This document shows, piece by piece, positions 44,814 to 54,112 of a stretch of DNA of 64,000 nucleotides; the first letter of the stretch is position 1; the number at the start of each line of letters is the position of its first letter. The notes below the pieces were generated by a model. That model had not been told where the DNA came from. It made no database searches and saw nothing but the letters and a program-made list of their open reading frames with translations. The DNA is from Micavibrio sp. UBA6147 (GTDB lineage Bacteria; Pseudomonadota; Alphaproteobacteria; Micavibrionales; UBA1664), in assembly GCA_002423185.1 (NCBI GenBank), contig DIUX01000006.1, positions 235-64,234 of the forward strand, in the 5' to 3' direction. The position numbers were made by a program, and so were the translations under genes.

Positions 44814-45740
44814 ATGAGCAACCATCACTGTATTGATATTGAATCGCTCCCCGAACATGCGGTCGACCTTATTTTAAACCGCGCGCAGGCCATTATTGAC
44901 GGCCATACCAAGACCGGAACATATCCCAATACCATCAAGGGCAAGGTTGTTTACAACCTGTTTTTCGAAGATTCTACGCGCACGCGCATGTCGTTTGAAA
45001 CCGCCACATTGCGCGGCGGCGGGCAAGTCGTCACCATGGCGATGAAGCAAAGCTCGATGAACAAGGGCGAGAGCTTTACCGATACGCTCCTCACCCTCAG
45101 CGCGATGAAACCGGACGCAATTGTCATGCGCCACACGGAATATAACGCGCCGTTATTCGCCGCGCAGATCATGTCATGCCCGATCATCAATGCGGGCGAC
45201 AGTTGGCGCGCCCACCCGACACAGGCTTTGCTTGATTTGCTCACGATGCGTCAGGTTGTCAAAGGCGATATGCGCGGCTTAACAGTCGCGATATGCGGCG
45301 ATATTGCCCATAGCCGCGTGGCACGGTCAAATTACATCACCCTGAGCCGCGCCGGTGTGAATTTGCGCCTTGTCGCGCCCGAGATGCTCATGCCCAAGCC
45401 CAAGGAATTTACCAAGGCGGAGCGCTTTACCAATTTCGAAAAAGGCATTCAAGGCGTTGATTTTATTATGATGCTGCGGATTCAAAAGGAGCGCCTGAAC
45501 GAAGGCGGGTTGCACCTCACAGACCGCGATTATGCCGTGGAATATGGCTTGACGGGCGAACGCCTTGACCGCCTCGCCCCCAACGCCTATGTCATGCATC
45601 CGGGGCCGATGAACCGCAATCTGGAGATCAGCGACGATGCCGCCGACGACCCGCGCCGCAGCCTTGTGTTAAAACAAGTTGCCAATGGCGTGCCGGTGCG
45701 GCTGGCGGTTTTGGAATATTGCTTCGGATTGCTGGATTAG
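44814..45740 (+). CDS. pyrB: aspartate carbamoyltransferase catalytic subunit
   Basis: A 308-aa enzyme that condenses carbamoyl phosphate and aspartate, the committed step of pyrimidine synthesis. The carbamoyl-phosphate loop FFEDSTRTRMSFETA, the INAGDSWRAHPTQALLDL stretch and the MHPGPMNRNLEI motif are family hallmarks; the usual Gly of INAGDG is Ser here. ATG 44814 is used, with AAAGG about 8 nt upstream; the frame is open to 44661 through the end of the hydrolase gene, without pyrB-like sequence. No pyrC or pyrI is adjacent. Confidence 0.95.
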   Translation: MSNHHCIDIESLPEHAVDLILNRAQAIIDGHTKTGTYPNTIKGKVVYNLFFEDSTRTRMSFETATLRGGGQVVTMAMKQSSMNKGESFTDTLLTLSAMKPDAIVMRHTEYNAPLFAAQIMSCPIINAGDSWRAHPTQALLDLLTMRQVVKGDMRGLTVAICGDIAHSRVARSNYITLSRAGVNLRLVAPEMLMPKPKEFTKAERFTNFEKGIQGVDFIMMLRIQKERLNEGGLHLTDRDYAVEYGLTGERLDRLAPNAYVMHPGPMNRNLEISDDAADDPRRSLVLKQVANGVPVRLAVLEYCFGLLD

Positions 45741-45796
45741 GGACGCGCGGTTTGCGGCACGCCAGAAAAAGCCGTGCGGCTTAACGCTAGCCGCCC

Positions 45797-45826
45797 TAAC
45801 CGTTCATCCATTAACCGTTCATCCAT
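45797..45826. repeat. perfect 15-bp tandem duplication across the kinase stop codon
   Basis: TAACCGTTCATCCAT occurs twice, head to tail. On the minus strand the kinase ends W-M-N-G-stop, and the copy after the stop would encode W-M-N-G-stop again in the same frame. It is a slippage-type duplication that does not change the protein. Confidence 0.9.
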
Positions 45827-48800
45827 TGGGTCAGAACCTCTTTCGACAAGCGGCTTGCCTCGGGCATGGCTTTGACGGCCTCTTCGAAATCGGCGGGGTC
45901 TGTTTTGCCTTCGCGCACCGCTTTTTCAAGGACACCGCCTAGACGGCTCAACTTAATCAAACCGAAATTCCCGCTCATCCCCTTAATCTCGTGCGCGCGC
46001 GCCATAAGCTCCGGCCAGTTTTGTTCGGCGAAGGCGGATTCGATTGCGCCGACAAGCTCGTCATTCTTGTCAAAGAGCGGCAAGAGAAGCTCTTTGATCT
46101 GGTTGCCGCCGAGGCTCTTTTTAAGGCTCGCCAGCATCGGCTCGTCAAAAATCTCTTTCGGGTCAATGGACGGAACGGGCGAATCTTCCACCAAAGACGA
46201 TGATGGATTAGACACGTTTAGCCCTGCCAGTTCTGCGCTGTGGTCGTCCTGCACCGCGTTCGGTGTCACGGATAATGGGGGCGTATCGCCATGTTCTCCG
46301 TCATTTTCTTCATCATCATGATAGAGCGAGTCAAAGCTGCTGTCTTCCAGATCCTCTTCGGTCAGGTCAAAGCTCAGCGAGCCAGGGATAATTCCGTCCA
46401 TCATGTCATGGGCCATTGGCTCTGCGTCCTTGGTCTGGGTGCTTGCGGGCTGGGTGCTTGCGGACTGGATATTAGACGTCTGCGAACTGTCGTGATCGCT
46501 GCCGAAATTCTCGGCTGCATTTTGGGCGGCGCCTTGCGTTTTCTCATGGGAATTATTTGGCGCGGCTGGCGGTAAATCGAGCATTTTGACTCCGACCAGA
46601 CTTCCGAGCAGATCGCGCAATTTATCCGGATTGATCGGCTTCGCAAGGTGGGAATCCAGCCCTGATTCTATGTAGTGGTCGACATCTTCCTTCAGCACAT
46701 TGCCGGTCAAGGCCGCGACATGGGGGCGATAGGCGATTTTGGCGTTATTGCGGATGATGGCGGTGGCGTCGACGCCGCTCATATCCGGCAATTCAATATC
46801 CATCAAAATAAGGTCAAAACGGTGGTGTTCGGCGAGCGCAATCGCATCCGTTGCGTTTTCGGCAACAACCGATTTATGGCCTTCGCGCGCGATCAAGCCT
46901 TGGATAACCTTGCGGTTGATCTCGTTATCGTCGACGATCAGGATGCTCAACACCAGCGCAGCATCGGCATTTTTCTTACCCTGAGCCGCCGTGTCCGTTG
47001 CCGCGACTTCGGTTGCCGCCCTGTCTGATGCGCCTTCGGCGAGGAAAACAGTGAAGAAGAATTTCGTGCCTTGGCCCTCGATGCTGCTCAACTCAATCAC
47101 ACTGCCCATCGCTTCGATCAGGCGTTTACAAATGGCAAGGCCTAGCCCCGTACCGCCGAATTTACGCGCGATACTCGAATCCGCCTGCGCGAACGGGGTG
47201 AAGAGGTTTTTCTGGCCGTCCTTGGAGATTCCGATGCCGGTGTCTTCGACCATGAATTTAAGCGGCGTAAAGCCCGGATGCTCGCCCGCCCGAATGTCGG
47301 TTTTGTCGATTTCGAGATGCAGCGTGACGCCGCCTTCCGATGTAAATTTGATGGCGTTGCCGACCAGATTGAGCAAAACCTGACGCAGGCGGGTCGGGTC
47401 GCCCTTCACAAATTGCGGCACATCCGGTGCGATATGCGCCTTTACATAGATGGATTTTTGATTGGCATGGCCGGACATCAGGCGGATCACGCCATGAACA
47501 AGGCGGGTGATGTCGAAATCGACAATCTCGAGCTCCATGCCGCCGCCCTCGATTTTGGAGAAGTCCAGAATATCGTTAAGCAGCGCCAGCATCGCATCGC
47601 CCGAATCTTTGATCGTGTCGGCAAATTCGCGCTGTTCTTGGCTCATTTTGGTGTCTTGGAGCAAACGGATCATCCCCATAATCCCCGTCATGGGGGTGCG
47701 AATTTCATGGCTAACCACCGCCAAGAAGGCCGATTTCGCGCCATTGGCTTCGTCCGCCGCGATTTTGGCCTGACGCATTTCTTCGGTGCGCTGCGCCTCG
47801 CGTTGGCGGAGCTCTTCCATGATTTCGCGCTCACGCTCAATCACGCGGAGCAAGCGCGCTTGGTCGGCAGATTCCTTCGATTGCTTCAATCTGGCGATGG
47901 ACTGCGCCTTTTGCGCTTTGCGAATAATCGCCTGTACCGCGGTTTGCTTGATGCCCTCAAACCGTCCGGCCACAGAGAGCATCATCAAAAACAGCACCGC
48001 CCCCATGGCGTACCATTCGCCTTGAAGCAAATAGATGTTGAACGGCACAAGTTCAAACGCGCATAGAAAATGCGCCACCATGCCCATCGACCATACAAGC
48101 CATGTCAGGCCAAGGAACCGCGCCCCGTGAATCCCCGCCCCACCTTGCCCGAAGCAATAAAACGCAATCGACAGGAAGGTAATGAAATAAGGGGTATAGA
48201 GCGACACGGTTCGCAAAATCGTGTTCTCCGGAAACACAAAAGCAAACATCAAAAACCCGAGCAGCAAAACGGTCGAAACGATGATGAGGAGCAACGAGCC
48301 CTCGCCTTCCTTTTTCGTCAAATTCGCAAAAAACCATGTCGAGAAAATCGCCAGTAAGCTGGACAAGGTCGTATACATCACCGGCGCCCAATCAAGAAGC
48401 ATAGGCGGCAAGACAATAAAATTGTTCTGGAGCCAAAACCAAGCGGATTTAAGGATAAACAGCACAATAAACGGCGTAAAAATCCACCCGCCGGGGAACA
48501 GGCAAACCCCCATCAAAAAGATAATCCCGCCGCCAAGGACGAGCAGGAAATACCCCTCGGACAGGAATTCATGTTGCGTGCGGATCGGATTGTATGTCTG
48601 GGGGCGCAGCGAGAGCGGGAAACTGAGGCTCATACTGTCGGAGGGGAGCATATACATCACGATCTGGTGCGTTTGATTGGGACGCAAATTCAAACGGATC
48701 ACCGACCCGTCCGTCATTACCATATCTTGCCCTTCTTTGACCGTGCTGGACGAGTCATAGACGATTTTTCCCGTTGTGGCGTTGTATATGTACATTTTAT

Positions 48801-49191
48801 GAGGAATGCCGGATTTACCGCTGGATATGCGCCCGAAATCGAGCAGCCATTCTGTTTCCTGTGTTTTGTTTTCTACATTAAAAACAAACCAGTACAATAT
48901 GTTCTTATAACTTAGATTAATAATGCCGCCGGATGATGCGATTCCCTGCGCCCCCGCTTCGTAACGGCTTTGCGCCTCGCGCACCGTCCATTTGAACTGG
49001 GTGTCTTCGTATATTTGGGCGAAGGGAATGACATCGTAGGCGGTTTCCGCGCTGATGAGCCTCAGGATTTGCTGTTCATCCGTGAACGACATTTGCGCGG
49101 AGGACGCACGTGATTGCGCCCGCACGTCATCCGCACCGCAGACAACGGGAATAATTAATAAAAAAAGAAATATAATCAGTAGATTACGAAT
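45811..49191 (-). CDS. hybrid sensor histidine kinase: 7TM-DISM sensor, HisKA, HATPase, receiver, Hpt
   Basis: A large membrane phosphorelay kinase. After a signal-peptide-like start there is a periplasmic DISM-type sensor (to about 190 of the part starting at 49125), seven membrane helices (about 190-390), a coiled coil, HisKA with VVSHEIRTPMTG (H473), HATPase with VEDTGIGIS and GGTGLGLAICK, a receiver with ILMDIELPDMSG (D776), an acidic linker, and a C-terminal Hpt with ARAHEIKGMSGNFG (H1045). The frame stays open upstream of the first GTG (49125) and encodes RNLLIIFLFLLIIPVVCGA, a signal peptide. AAGGA lies 7 nt before an ATT at 49189-49191, so AUU is the probable start (1126 aa); CTG 49179 is an alternative. 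No response regulator is adjacent. Confidence 0.88.
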   Translation of the reverse strand: MRNLLIIFLFLLIIPVVCGADDVRAQSRASSAQMSFTDEQQILRLISAETAYDVIPFAQIYEDTQFKWTVREAQSRYEAGAQGIASSGGIINLSYKNILYWFVFNVENKTQETEWLLDFGRISSGKSGIPHKMYIYNATTGKIVYDSSSTVKEGQDMVMTDGSVIRLNLRPNQTHQIVMYMLPSDSMSLSFPLSLRPQTYNPIRTQHEFLSEGYFLLVLGGGIIFLMGVCLFPGGWIFTPFIVLFILKSAWFWLQNNFIVLPPMLLDWAPVMYTTLSSLLAIFSTWFFANLTKKEGEGSLLLIIVSTVLLLGFLMFAFVFPENTILRTVSLYTPYFITFLSIAFYCFGQGGAGIHGARFLGLTWLVWSMGMVAHFLCAFELVPFNIYLLQGEWYAMGAVLFLMMLSVAGRFEGIKQTAVQAIIRKAQKAQSIARLKQSKESADQARLLRVIEREREIMEELRQREAQRTEEMRQAKIAADEANGAKSAFLAVVSHEIRTPMTGIMGMIRLLQDTKMSQEQREFADTIKDSGDAMLALLNDILDFSKIEGGGMELEIVDFDITRLVHGVIRLMSGHANQKSIYVKAHIAPDVPQFVKGDPTRLRQVLLNLVGNAIKFTSEGGVTLHLEIDKTDIRAGEHPGFTPLKFMVEDTGIGISKDGQKNLFTPFAQADSSIARKFGGTGLGLAICKRLIEAMGSVIELSSIEGQGTKFFFTVFLAEGASDRAATEVAATDTAAQGKKNADAALVLSILIVDDNEINRKVIQGLIAREGHKSVVAENATDAIALAEHHRFDLILMDIELPDMSGVDATAIIRNNAKIAYRPHVAALTGNVLKEDVDHYIESGLDSHLAKPINPDKLRDLLGSLVGVKMLDLPPAAPNNSHEKTQGAAQNAAENFGSDHDSSQTSNIQSASTQPASTQTKDAEPMAHDMMDGIIPGSLSFDLTEEDLEDSSFDSLYHDDEENDGEHGDTPPLSVTPNAVQDDHSAELAGLNVSNPSSSLVEDSPVPSIDPKEIFDEPMLASLKKSLGGNQIKELLLPLFDKNDELVGAIESAFAEQNWPELMARAHEIKGMSGNFGLIKLSRLGGVLEKAVREGKTDPADFEEAVKAMPEASRLSKEVLTQWMNG

Positions 49192-49221
49192 AGTTTCTTC
49201 CTTTAATCATAAAACGCGCCA

Positions 49222-49377
49222 TCACACCAAAAGCCAAATTACAAATGCCGTTACAATCGCCACCGCGACACATCCGTTACGCGACCAAACCAAGAAAGAG
49301 CCCCACATTTTTTCGGCGTCTTTGAGGTTTTTCGGGTCGGCGATGGTGTGTACGTCGTGGCTGTGGTCGTGTCCCAT
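49222..49377 (-). CDS. small membrane protein, probable aa3-type cytochrome c oxidase subunit IV
   Basis: A 51-aa protein beginning with a His-rich stretch (MGHDHSHDVHTIADPKN), then KMWGSFLVWSRNG and a single hydrophobic helix CVAVAIVTAFVIWLLV. This layout, a charged N-terminus followed by W-x2-F and one C-terminal helix, is typical of the tiny fourth subunit of alphaproteobacterial aa3 oxidases. AAGGAT lies 7 nt before ATG. No other oxidase genes are near. It is 30 bp upstream of the hybrid kinase start and probably in the same transcript. The family call is moderate because the protein is so short. Confidence 0.58.
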   Translation of the reverse strand: MGHDHSHDVHTIADPKNLKDAEKMWGSFLVWSRNGCVAVAIVTAFVIWLLV

Positions 49378-49608
49378 GGTGTTGATCCTTGTGTTTGAGT
49401 AGTCGTTATCTGTGAAAGTTAATGGCGCGACAAGGCGCCGATGAGGGTCAGTTTACACCAAAGGTATCGTTGAATAAAGCCGTGACAAGCGGAAAAATCC
49501 TTATAAAAAAAGGACATACCCGCATCATCCCATGGGGTGACATTACGCGAAACATCTTTCGAAAAGATTAAGAATGACGCGCCGCTTTTATTAAAACACG
49601 GTTATGAA

Positions 49609-50298
49609 TCAAGAGGATGAGGCACCGGATGAGCCGCACATGTGAGCGGATAAGAAAGCGTTGATGGCCTCGATATACGCACCGTGTTCTTGCGCCAGCA
49701 CCCGCGCCGCCAAAGTGTCCGCGTCATCACCCGCCAAAATCGGCACGCGTTTTTGCAAAATAACCGGCCCGCCGTCGAGTTCCGCCGTCACGATATGGAC
49801 ACTGCACCCCGCCTCGGAATCGCCCGCCTCTATCGCCCTTTGATGGGTATCAAGCCCCTTATATTTCGGCAAAAGTGACGGATGGATATTAAGTATTCTT
49901 CCGGCGAATGGCGCGATGAAAACGGGCGTCAATATGCGCATAAACCCCGCCAAACACACGACATCCGGCGCATAAGGCGCGATGAGCGCCGCCAGCGCCG
50001 CGTCATAGGCGGCGCGATCCGTAAAATCCTTATGCCCCAAAACATGGGTCGGGATGCCGCGCCCACGCGCATAGTCAAGCCCCGCCGCATCGGCACGGTT
50101 GGACAACACCGCAACAACGCGCCCGCGGATAATTCCGGCGCGGCAAGCCTCGTCAATCGCCCGCATATTCGACCCGCGCCCCGAAATGCAAATCACGATT
50201 GAGGCGATGTCTGTAGCGTTAACTGGGGCGTTTTCTGTGTCGAGGGAGGGCGACGCAGCGACAGGCGAAGCGTCTTCAGGATTGCGCGGCGCGTCCAT
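49609..50298 (-). CDS. purN: phosphoribosylglycinamide formyltransferase
   Basis: A 229-aa enzyme that formylates GAR with 10-formyl-THF in purine synthesis. Family motifs: ICISGRGSNMRAI, VLSNRADAAGLDYA, LAGFMRILTPVFI, and the active-site RILNIHPSLLPKYKGLDTHQ with catalytic Asn and His, followed by GCSVHIVTAELDGGPVI with the Asp. A 30-residue low-complexity N-terminus and a short Ser-rich tail add to the usual 200 aa. It begins 3 bp after the purM stop, so the two are coupled. Confidence 0.95.
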   Translation of the reverse strand: MDAPRNPEDASPVAASPSLDTENAPVNATDIASIVICISGRGSNMRAIDEACRAGIIRGRVVAVLSNRADAAGLDYARGRGIPTHVLGHKDFTDRAAYDAALAALIAPYAPDVVCLAGFMRILTPVFIAPFAGRILNIHPSLLPKYKGLDTHQRAIEAGDSEAGCSVHIVTAELDGGPVILQKRVPILAGDDADTLAARVLAQEHGAYIEAINAFLSAHMCGSSGASSS

Positions 50299-50301
50299 TG
50301 C

Positions 50302-51375
50302 CTAGGCCTTCCACGCCGCTTCGACATTTTGCAAGATGACTTGTTCGGCACTCGTTGTTCGCGCCCGAACATGACCAATGACGCGAAGCTGTTCGCCGTG
50401 ATCTTCCAATGCGGCCTGAATTTTCACGGCCTGCGCCGCGTCCACGACGACAACCATCCCGATGCCACAGTTAAAAGTGCGCGCCAATTCATCAACCGAT
50501 AAATCAGCAACACTCTTCATCCATTTGAAAACACTTGGCATTGCCCATGCGCTCGCATCCAGAACAACTTCGGTATTGTCCGGCAAGACGCGGGGGATGT
50601 TTTCCATCAGCCCGCCACCAGTGATATGCGCCATCGCCTTGAGCGCCGCCGGATGCGCCTTCATCACCGCCACCAAAGATTTGGTGTAGATGCGGGTCGG
50701 GGTGAGCAGGATTTGCGCCAAGGTTTGCGTGGTGTCAAACGGTGCAGGAGCGGTGTAGTCCAGCCCCGCCATGTCCTTCACAATCCGCCGCACCAGTGAA
50801 TAGCCGTTTGAGTGAATACCGCTGGACATCATGCCCAGCACGACATCGCCCGCCGCGACGTTTGCCCCGTCAATCATTGCGTCGCGTTCAACCGCGCCGA
50901 CCGCGAAGCCCGCAAGGTCGTAGTCGCCTTCGCCATACATGCCCGGCATTTCCGCCGTTTCGCCGCCGACAAGGGCGCAACCAGCAAGGGTGCAGCCCCG
51001 CGCGATGCCGTTAATCACGGCCTCGGCATGATCGACATTGAGGTGGCCTGTCGCGAAATAATCAAGAAAGAACAAAGGCTCCGCCCCTTGCACCACAAGG
51101 TCGTTGACGCACATGGCGACAAGGTCTTGGCCAATGCCGTCATGCAGGCCTGTTTCAATGGCGATTTTGAGCTTTGTTCCGACACCGTCGGTGGCCGATA
51201 CCAAAATCGGGTCGCGATAGCCCGCGGCCTTCAGATCAAACAACGCACCGAAACCGCCTAGCCCGCCCATAACGCCGGAACGCTTGGTTTTGGCGACTTC
51301 CGGTTTTATCCGGCGGACAAGATCATTCCCCGCGTCAATATCGACGCCTGATTTTTTATAGGCTGAACCACTCAT
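50302..51375 (-). CDS. purM: phosphoribosylformylglycinamidine cyclo-ligase
   Basis: A 357-aa AIR synthetase of the PurM/ThiL fold that closes the imidazole ring in purine synthesis. YKKSGVDIDAGNDLVRRIKP at the start, GGFGALFDLK, LVSATDGVGTKLKIA, LVGGETAEMPGMY and ITGGGLMENIPRVLP are all family hallmarks. ATG 51375 (MSGSAYKKSG) starts at the conserved N-terminus; a TTG 21 nt upstream is less likely. Operon purM-purN. It diverges from the DUF2066 gene, with 61 bp between the starts. Confidence 0.96.
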   Translation of the reverse strand: MSGSAYKKSGVDIDAGNDLVRRIKPEVAKTKRSGVMGGLGGFGALFDLKAAGYRDPILVSATDGVGTKLKIAIETGLHDGIGQDLVAMCVNDLVVQGAEPLFFLDYFATGHLNVDHAEAVINGIARGCTLAGCALVGGETAEMPGMYGEGDYDLAGFAVGAVERDAMIDGANVAAGDVVLGMMSSGIHSNGYSLVRRIVKDMAGLDYTAPAPFDTTQTLAQILLTPTRIYTKSLVAVMKAHPAALKAMAHITGGGLMENIPRVLPDNTEVVLDASAWAMPSVFKWMKSVADLSVDELARTFNCGIGMVVVVDAAQAVKIQAALEDHGEQLRVIGHVRARTTSAEQVILQNVEAAWKA

Positions 51376-51436
51376 AAGTATTGAAACCCCGCGCAAGACA
51401 TCTTAAAACCATATTTCAAACGCATCGTGTTATCGC

Positions 51437-52777
51437 ATGTTAAACATTCATGCCGCAAACGATACGAAGCAACCAGCGCAATCATTGACGATTTTTAGGG
51501 CCATGGCAAAAACTTTCACACCGACACCAGTCTTTCTTCCCCAAGCATCCGGCGTAAAGGGGGATTTTGCCGCGCGCGTGATGCGCGGAATGTTAACGGT
51601 TTTGATGGCGGTGTTCGCATGGGGGGCAGCGGGAACGGCCTGTGGCAGCGCCGCAAACGCACAAGAAGCAGAGCTTTTCACCATTACCGGCGTGCGGGTC
51701 GATGTGACGGCAGACAACGCCGTTGAGGCGCGGGAAAAAGCCCTCGCCAAAGCGCGGCGCGATGCTTTTGGCAAACTCGCCGACCGGCTTTTGACCGGTG
51801 ACGAGCGCGGCAGCGTCCAAAACGCCGATGACATCACGATCAACAGCATGATCCGCAATTTCGAGATTGAGAAAGAAAAGCTCTCCTCCGTGCGCTATAT
51901 CGCAACGATCAGCGTTGTGTTCGATGAAACCGCCGTCCGCGCCTTCTTTAACAATTCCGGCGACAGCTATACCGCCACAACGCGCCGCCCCGTTCTTGTG
52001 TTGCCGTGGTATGTTGAGAACGGCCAAAATAAACTCTGGCAAGACAGCAACCCATGGAGCGAAAGCTGGCGCCACATGGCGGATTCGGGAACCAGCATCG
52101 TTCCCTTTGTCACCCCGATGGGCGACATTATGGATGTGCGCGATTTTTCACCGGCCAGCCCACTAGCCTATGACGACCAAGCCCTGAAACAACTCCAGAC
52201 CCGCTATGGCGTCGATGACAGCATCATCGTGATTGCCCAGCCCGCCGGCAGCGTGATCTCGATCCAGATTTACACAACATCGGACGGATTTCCGGCGCAG
52301 GTTAAAGTCCTGAGCGTTCCCACGGGTGATGGGTCGCTTGACGCTTGGAAAATCGGTGTTGAACAAGTCCTCGCCTTTTTGCGGTCGGACTGGAAAGCCA
52401 AAACAGCGGTTGATTCAGAGGCCGCCTTGCAAAGCTATTCCCTCACCGCCCATTATGCCGATTTGCGCGGATGGATTGCCTTGCGCGATGCCTTACAGAG
52501 CATCCAAGGCGTTGAAAACCTCAACATCAAATCCGTCAGCCCGCAAAAGGCAGACATTACGCTCGATTTTCGCGGCGATATCAACACAATGGCTTTGCTG
52601 TTTGACCGTTACCGCATTGGCATGAACCAATCGCAACAAGCCGCGCCCATGCCCACCCATAACCCCTATGGGCAACCGAGCGAGCAAACGGGTTATTATG
52701 GGCAACAAGGATATGGATATCCCGCCACTGCGCAGAGTGTTATCATGCAATACGATATTTTCTTGAAGAACAGATAA
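51437..52777 (+). CDS. DUF2066 domain-containing exported protein
   Basis: A protein of up to 446 aa with a DUF2066 domain, found in Alpha- and Gammaproteobacteria upstream of perM and hda; the function is unknown. The domain begins near residue 80 (FTITGVRVDVTADNAVEARE, then ALAKARRDAFGKLADRLLTG). A hydrophobic segment GMLTVLMAVFAWGAAGTACG ahead of it is a signal peptide or anchor, with likely cleavage after ANA or near there. The first 48 residues before that segment are unusual and the real start may be a later Met (51503 or 51581). The tail is rich in Gln, Tyr and Gly. Gene order DUF2066-PerM-HdaA is conserved. Confidence 0.85.
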   Translation: MLNIHAANDTKQPAQSLTIFRAMAKTFTPTPVFLPQASGVKGDFAARVMRGMLTVLMAVFAWGAAGTACGSAANAQEAELFTITGVRVDVTADNAVEAREKALAKARRDAFGKLADRLLTGDERGSVQNADDITINSMIRNFEIEKEKLSSVRYIATISVVFDETAVRAFFNNSGDSYTATTRRPVLVLPWYVENGQNKLWQDSNPWSESWRHMADSGTSIVPFVTPMGDIMDVRDFSPASPLAYDDQALKQLQTRYGVDDSIIVIAQPAGSVISIQIYTTSDGFPAQVKVLSVPTGDGSLDAWKIGVEQVLAFLRSDWKAKTAVDSEAALQSYSLTAHYADLRGWIALRDALQSIQGVENLNIKSVSPQKADITLDFRGDINTMALLFDRYRIGMNQSQQAAPMPTHNPYGQPSEQTGYYGQQGYGYPATAQSVIMQYDIFLKNR

Positions 52778-52837
52778 ACAAACAAGCAAAAGTCGCATAG
52801 AATCAACGCGGCAACGACATGTGGGAAAGACAAAACG

Positions 52838-54112
52838 ATGACCAGCAAGAACGGTAAAACGCCGAAGGCGGCGCCTAAAACAACGGCGGAAATACCGGCT
52901 AAAATCACGATAACCGCCGACACGACCACCCCCTACACACCACGCCCGATTGGAACCGCTTTGTTCTGGATCGCTGCGGCGGCCTTGGGGATTGGGCTGT
53001 TGTGGTTGTTTGAGGGGATTTTATTGCCGTTTGTTTTGGGGGCTTTGATTGCCTATTTGCTCAACCCGCTTATTACACCGTTTGAAAAACGCGGGGCGCC
53101 GCGGTGGCTCTGCGCTATTGCTGTGCTGGCGGTGTTTTTTACCGGTGTTGGGGTGGCGCTTTTGCTCCTCATCCCGATTGTGTATCAAGAGGTTTCGGAA
53201 CTCGCCAATAACATGCCCGCCTATATCCAAACCTTTCAAGGATGGCTCAGCGTTCATCTGGAGCGGCTCAGCCCCTATATCGCCGGCATCGACCAATTCA
53301 CCATTTCCGACAAAATCAAGGAAAACGCCGGACAGGCAATAGATTTCAGTAAACAGCTTTTGGGCGGCATCCTTGCAGGAACACAGGCCGTTATGGGGTT
53401 TGCCTCGACCTTATTCCTCACCCCCATTGTGGCGTTTTACATGATGGCGGATTGGCACAGCATCACAAAAACCGTGCGCGGCTTGTACCCCAAGGCGCAT
53501 ACGTCCACAATCGAACGATTATTGAACCAAATTGACCGCTCCATCGCCGGATTTATTCGCGGTCAGATTTCGGTCTGCGCCTTGCTTGGCTTGATTTACG
53601 GGGTGGCTTTGATCGCGATGGGGTTGAAGTTCGGCTTTGTCATCGGGTTGACCTCCGGCATCCTCAGTTTTATTCCGTTTGTCGGATCGGCCTTTGGATT
53701 GGTTGCCAGCGTGGCGGTGGCGTGGTTCCAATTTGGCACGCTCGCGATGGTTGGCCTCGCCTTCGGGATTTTCGTTGTGGGGCAAATGATTGAGGGGAAT
53801 ATCCTCACCCCCAAACTGGTGGGGGGGAGCATCCAGCTTCACCCGCTATGGATTATTTTCTCACTGATGGCGGGCGGGTCGTTATTCGGGTTTACGGGGA
53901 TGTTGATTGCCCTTCCCGTTGCCGCTGTGGTCGGGGTTTTGGTGCGGTTCTTTGTTGAACGGTATAAGGCCAGCGCTTTTTACAATGACGGGCGCGGCGC
54001 ACCGCAGGTCACCATGACCGAGACGGGTCCGCGCAAAGGCGCTAAACCCGCCTCTAAATCTGCCGCCAAAGACTTGCCCAAAGACACACCTCAAGACACA
54101 TTGGGCGCATGA
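52838..54112 (+). CDS. AI-2E family transporter (PerM-like permease)
   Basis: A 424-aa inner-membrane protein with about eight helices of the AI-2E exporter (PerM) family. Visible pattern: GIGLLWLFEGILLPFVLGALI, AYLLNPLITPFEKRGAPRWL, then LITPIVAFYMMADWHSI-like TPIVAFYMMADWH and the GSIQLHPLWIIFSLMAGGSL stretch near the C-terminus. Substrate in this lineage is unknown. It overlaps hdaA by 4 bp (ATGA), so translation is coupled, and follows the DUF2066 gene by 60 bp. Confidence 0.92.
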   Translation: MTSKNGKTPKAAPKTTAEIPAKITITADTTTPYTPRPIGTALFWIAAAALGIGLLWLFEGILLPFVLGALIAYLLNPLITPFEKRGAPRWLCAIAVLAVFFTGVGVALLLLIPIVYQEVSELANNMPAYIQTFQGWLSVHLERLSPYIAGIDQFTISDKIKENAGQAIDFSKQLLGGILAGTQAVMGFASTLFLTPIVAFYMMADWHSITKTVRGLYPKAHTSTIERLLNQIDRSIAGFIRGQISVCALLGLIYGVALIAMGLKFGFVIGLTSGILSFIPFVGSAFGLVASVAVAWFQFGTLAMVGLAFGIFVVGQMIEGNILTPKLVGGSIQLHPLWIIFSLMAGGSLFGFTGMLIALPVAAVVGVLVRFFVERYKASAFYNDGRGAPQVTMTETGPRKGAKPASKSAAKDLPKDTPQDTLGA

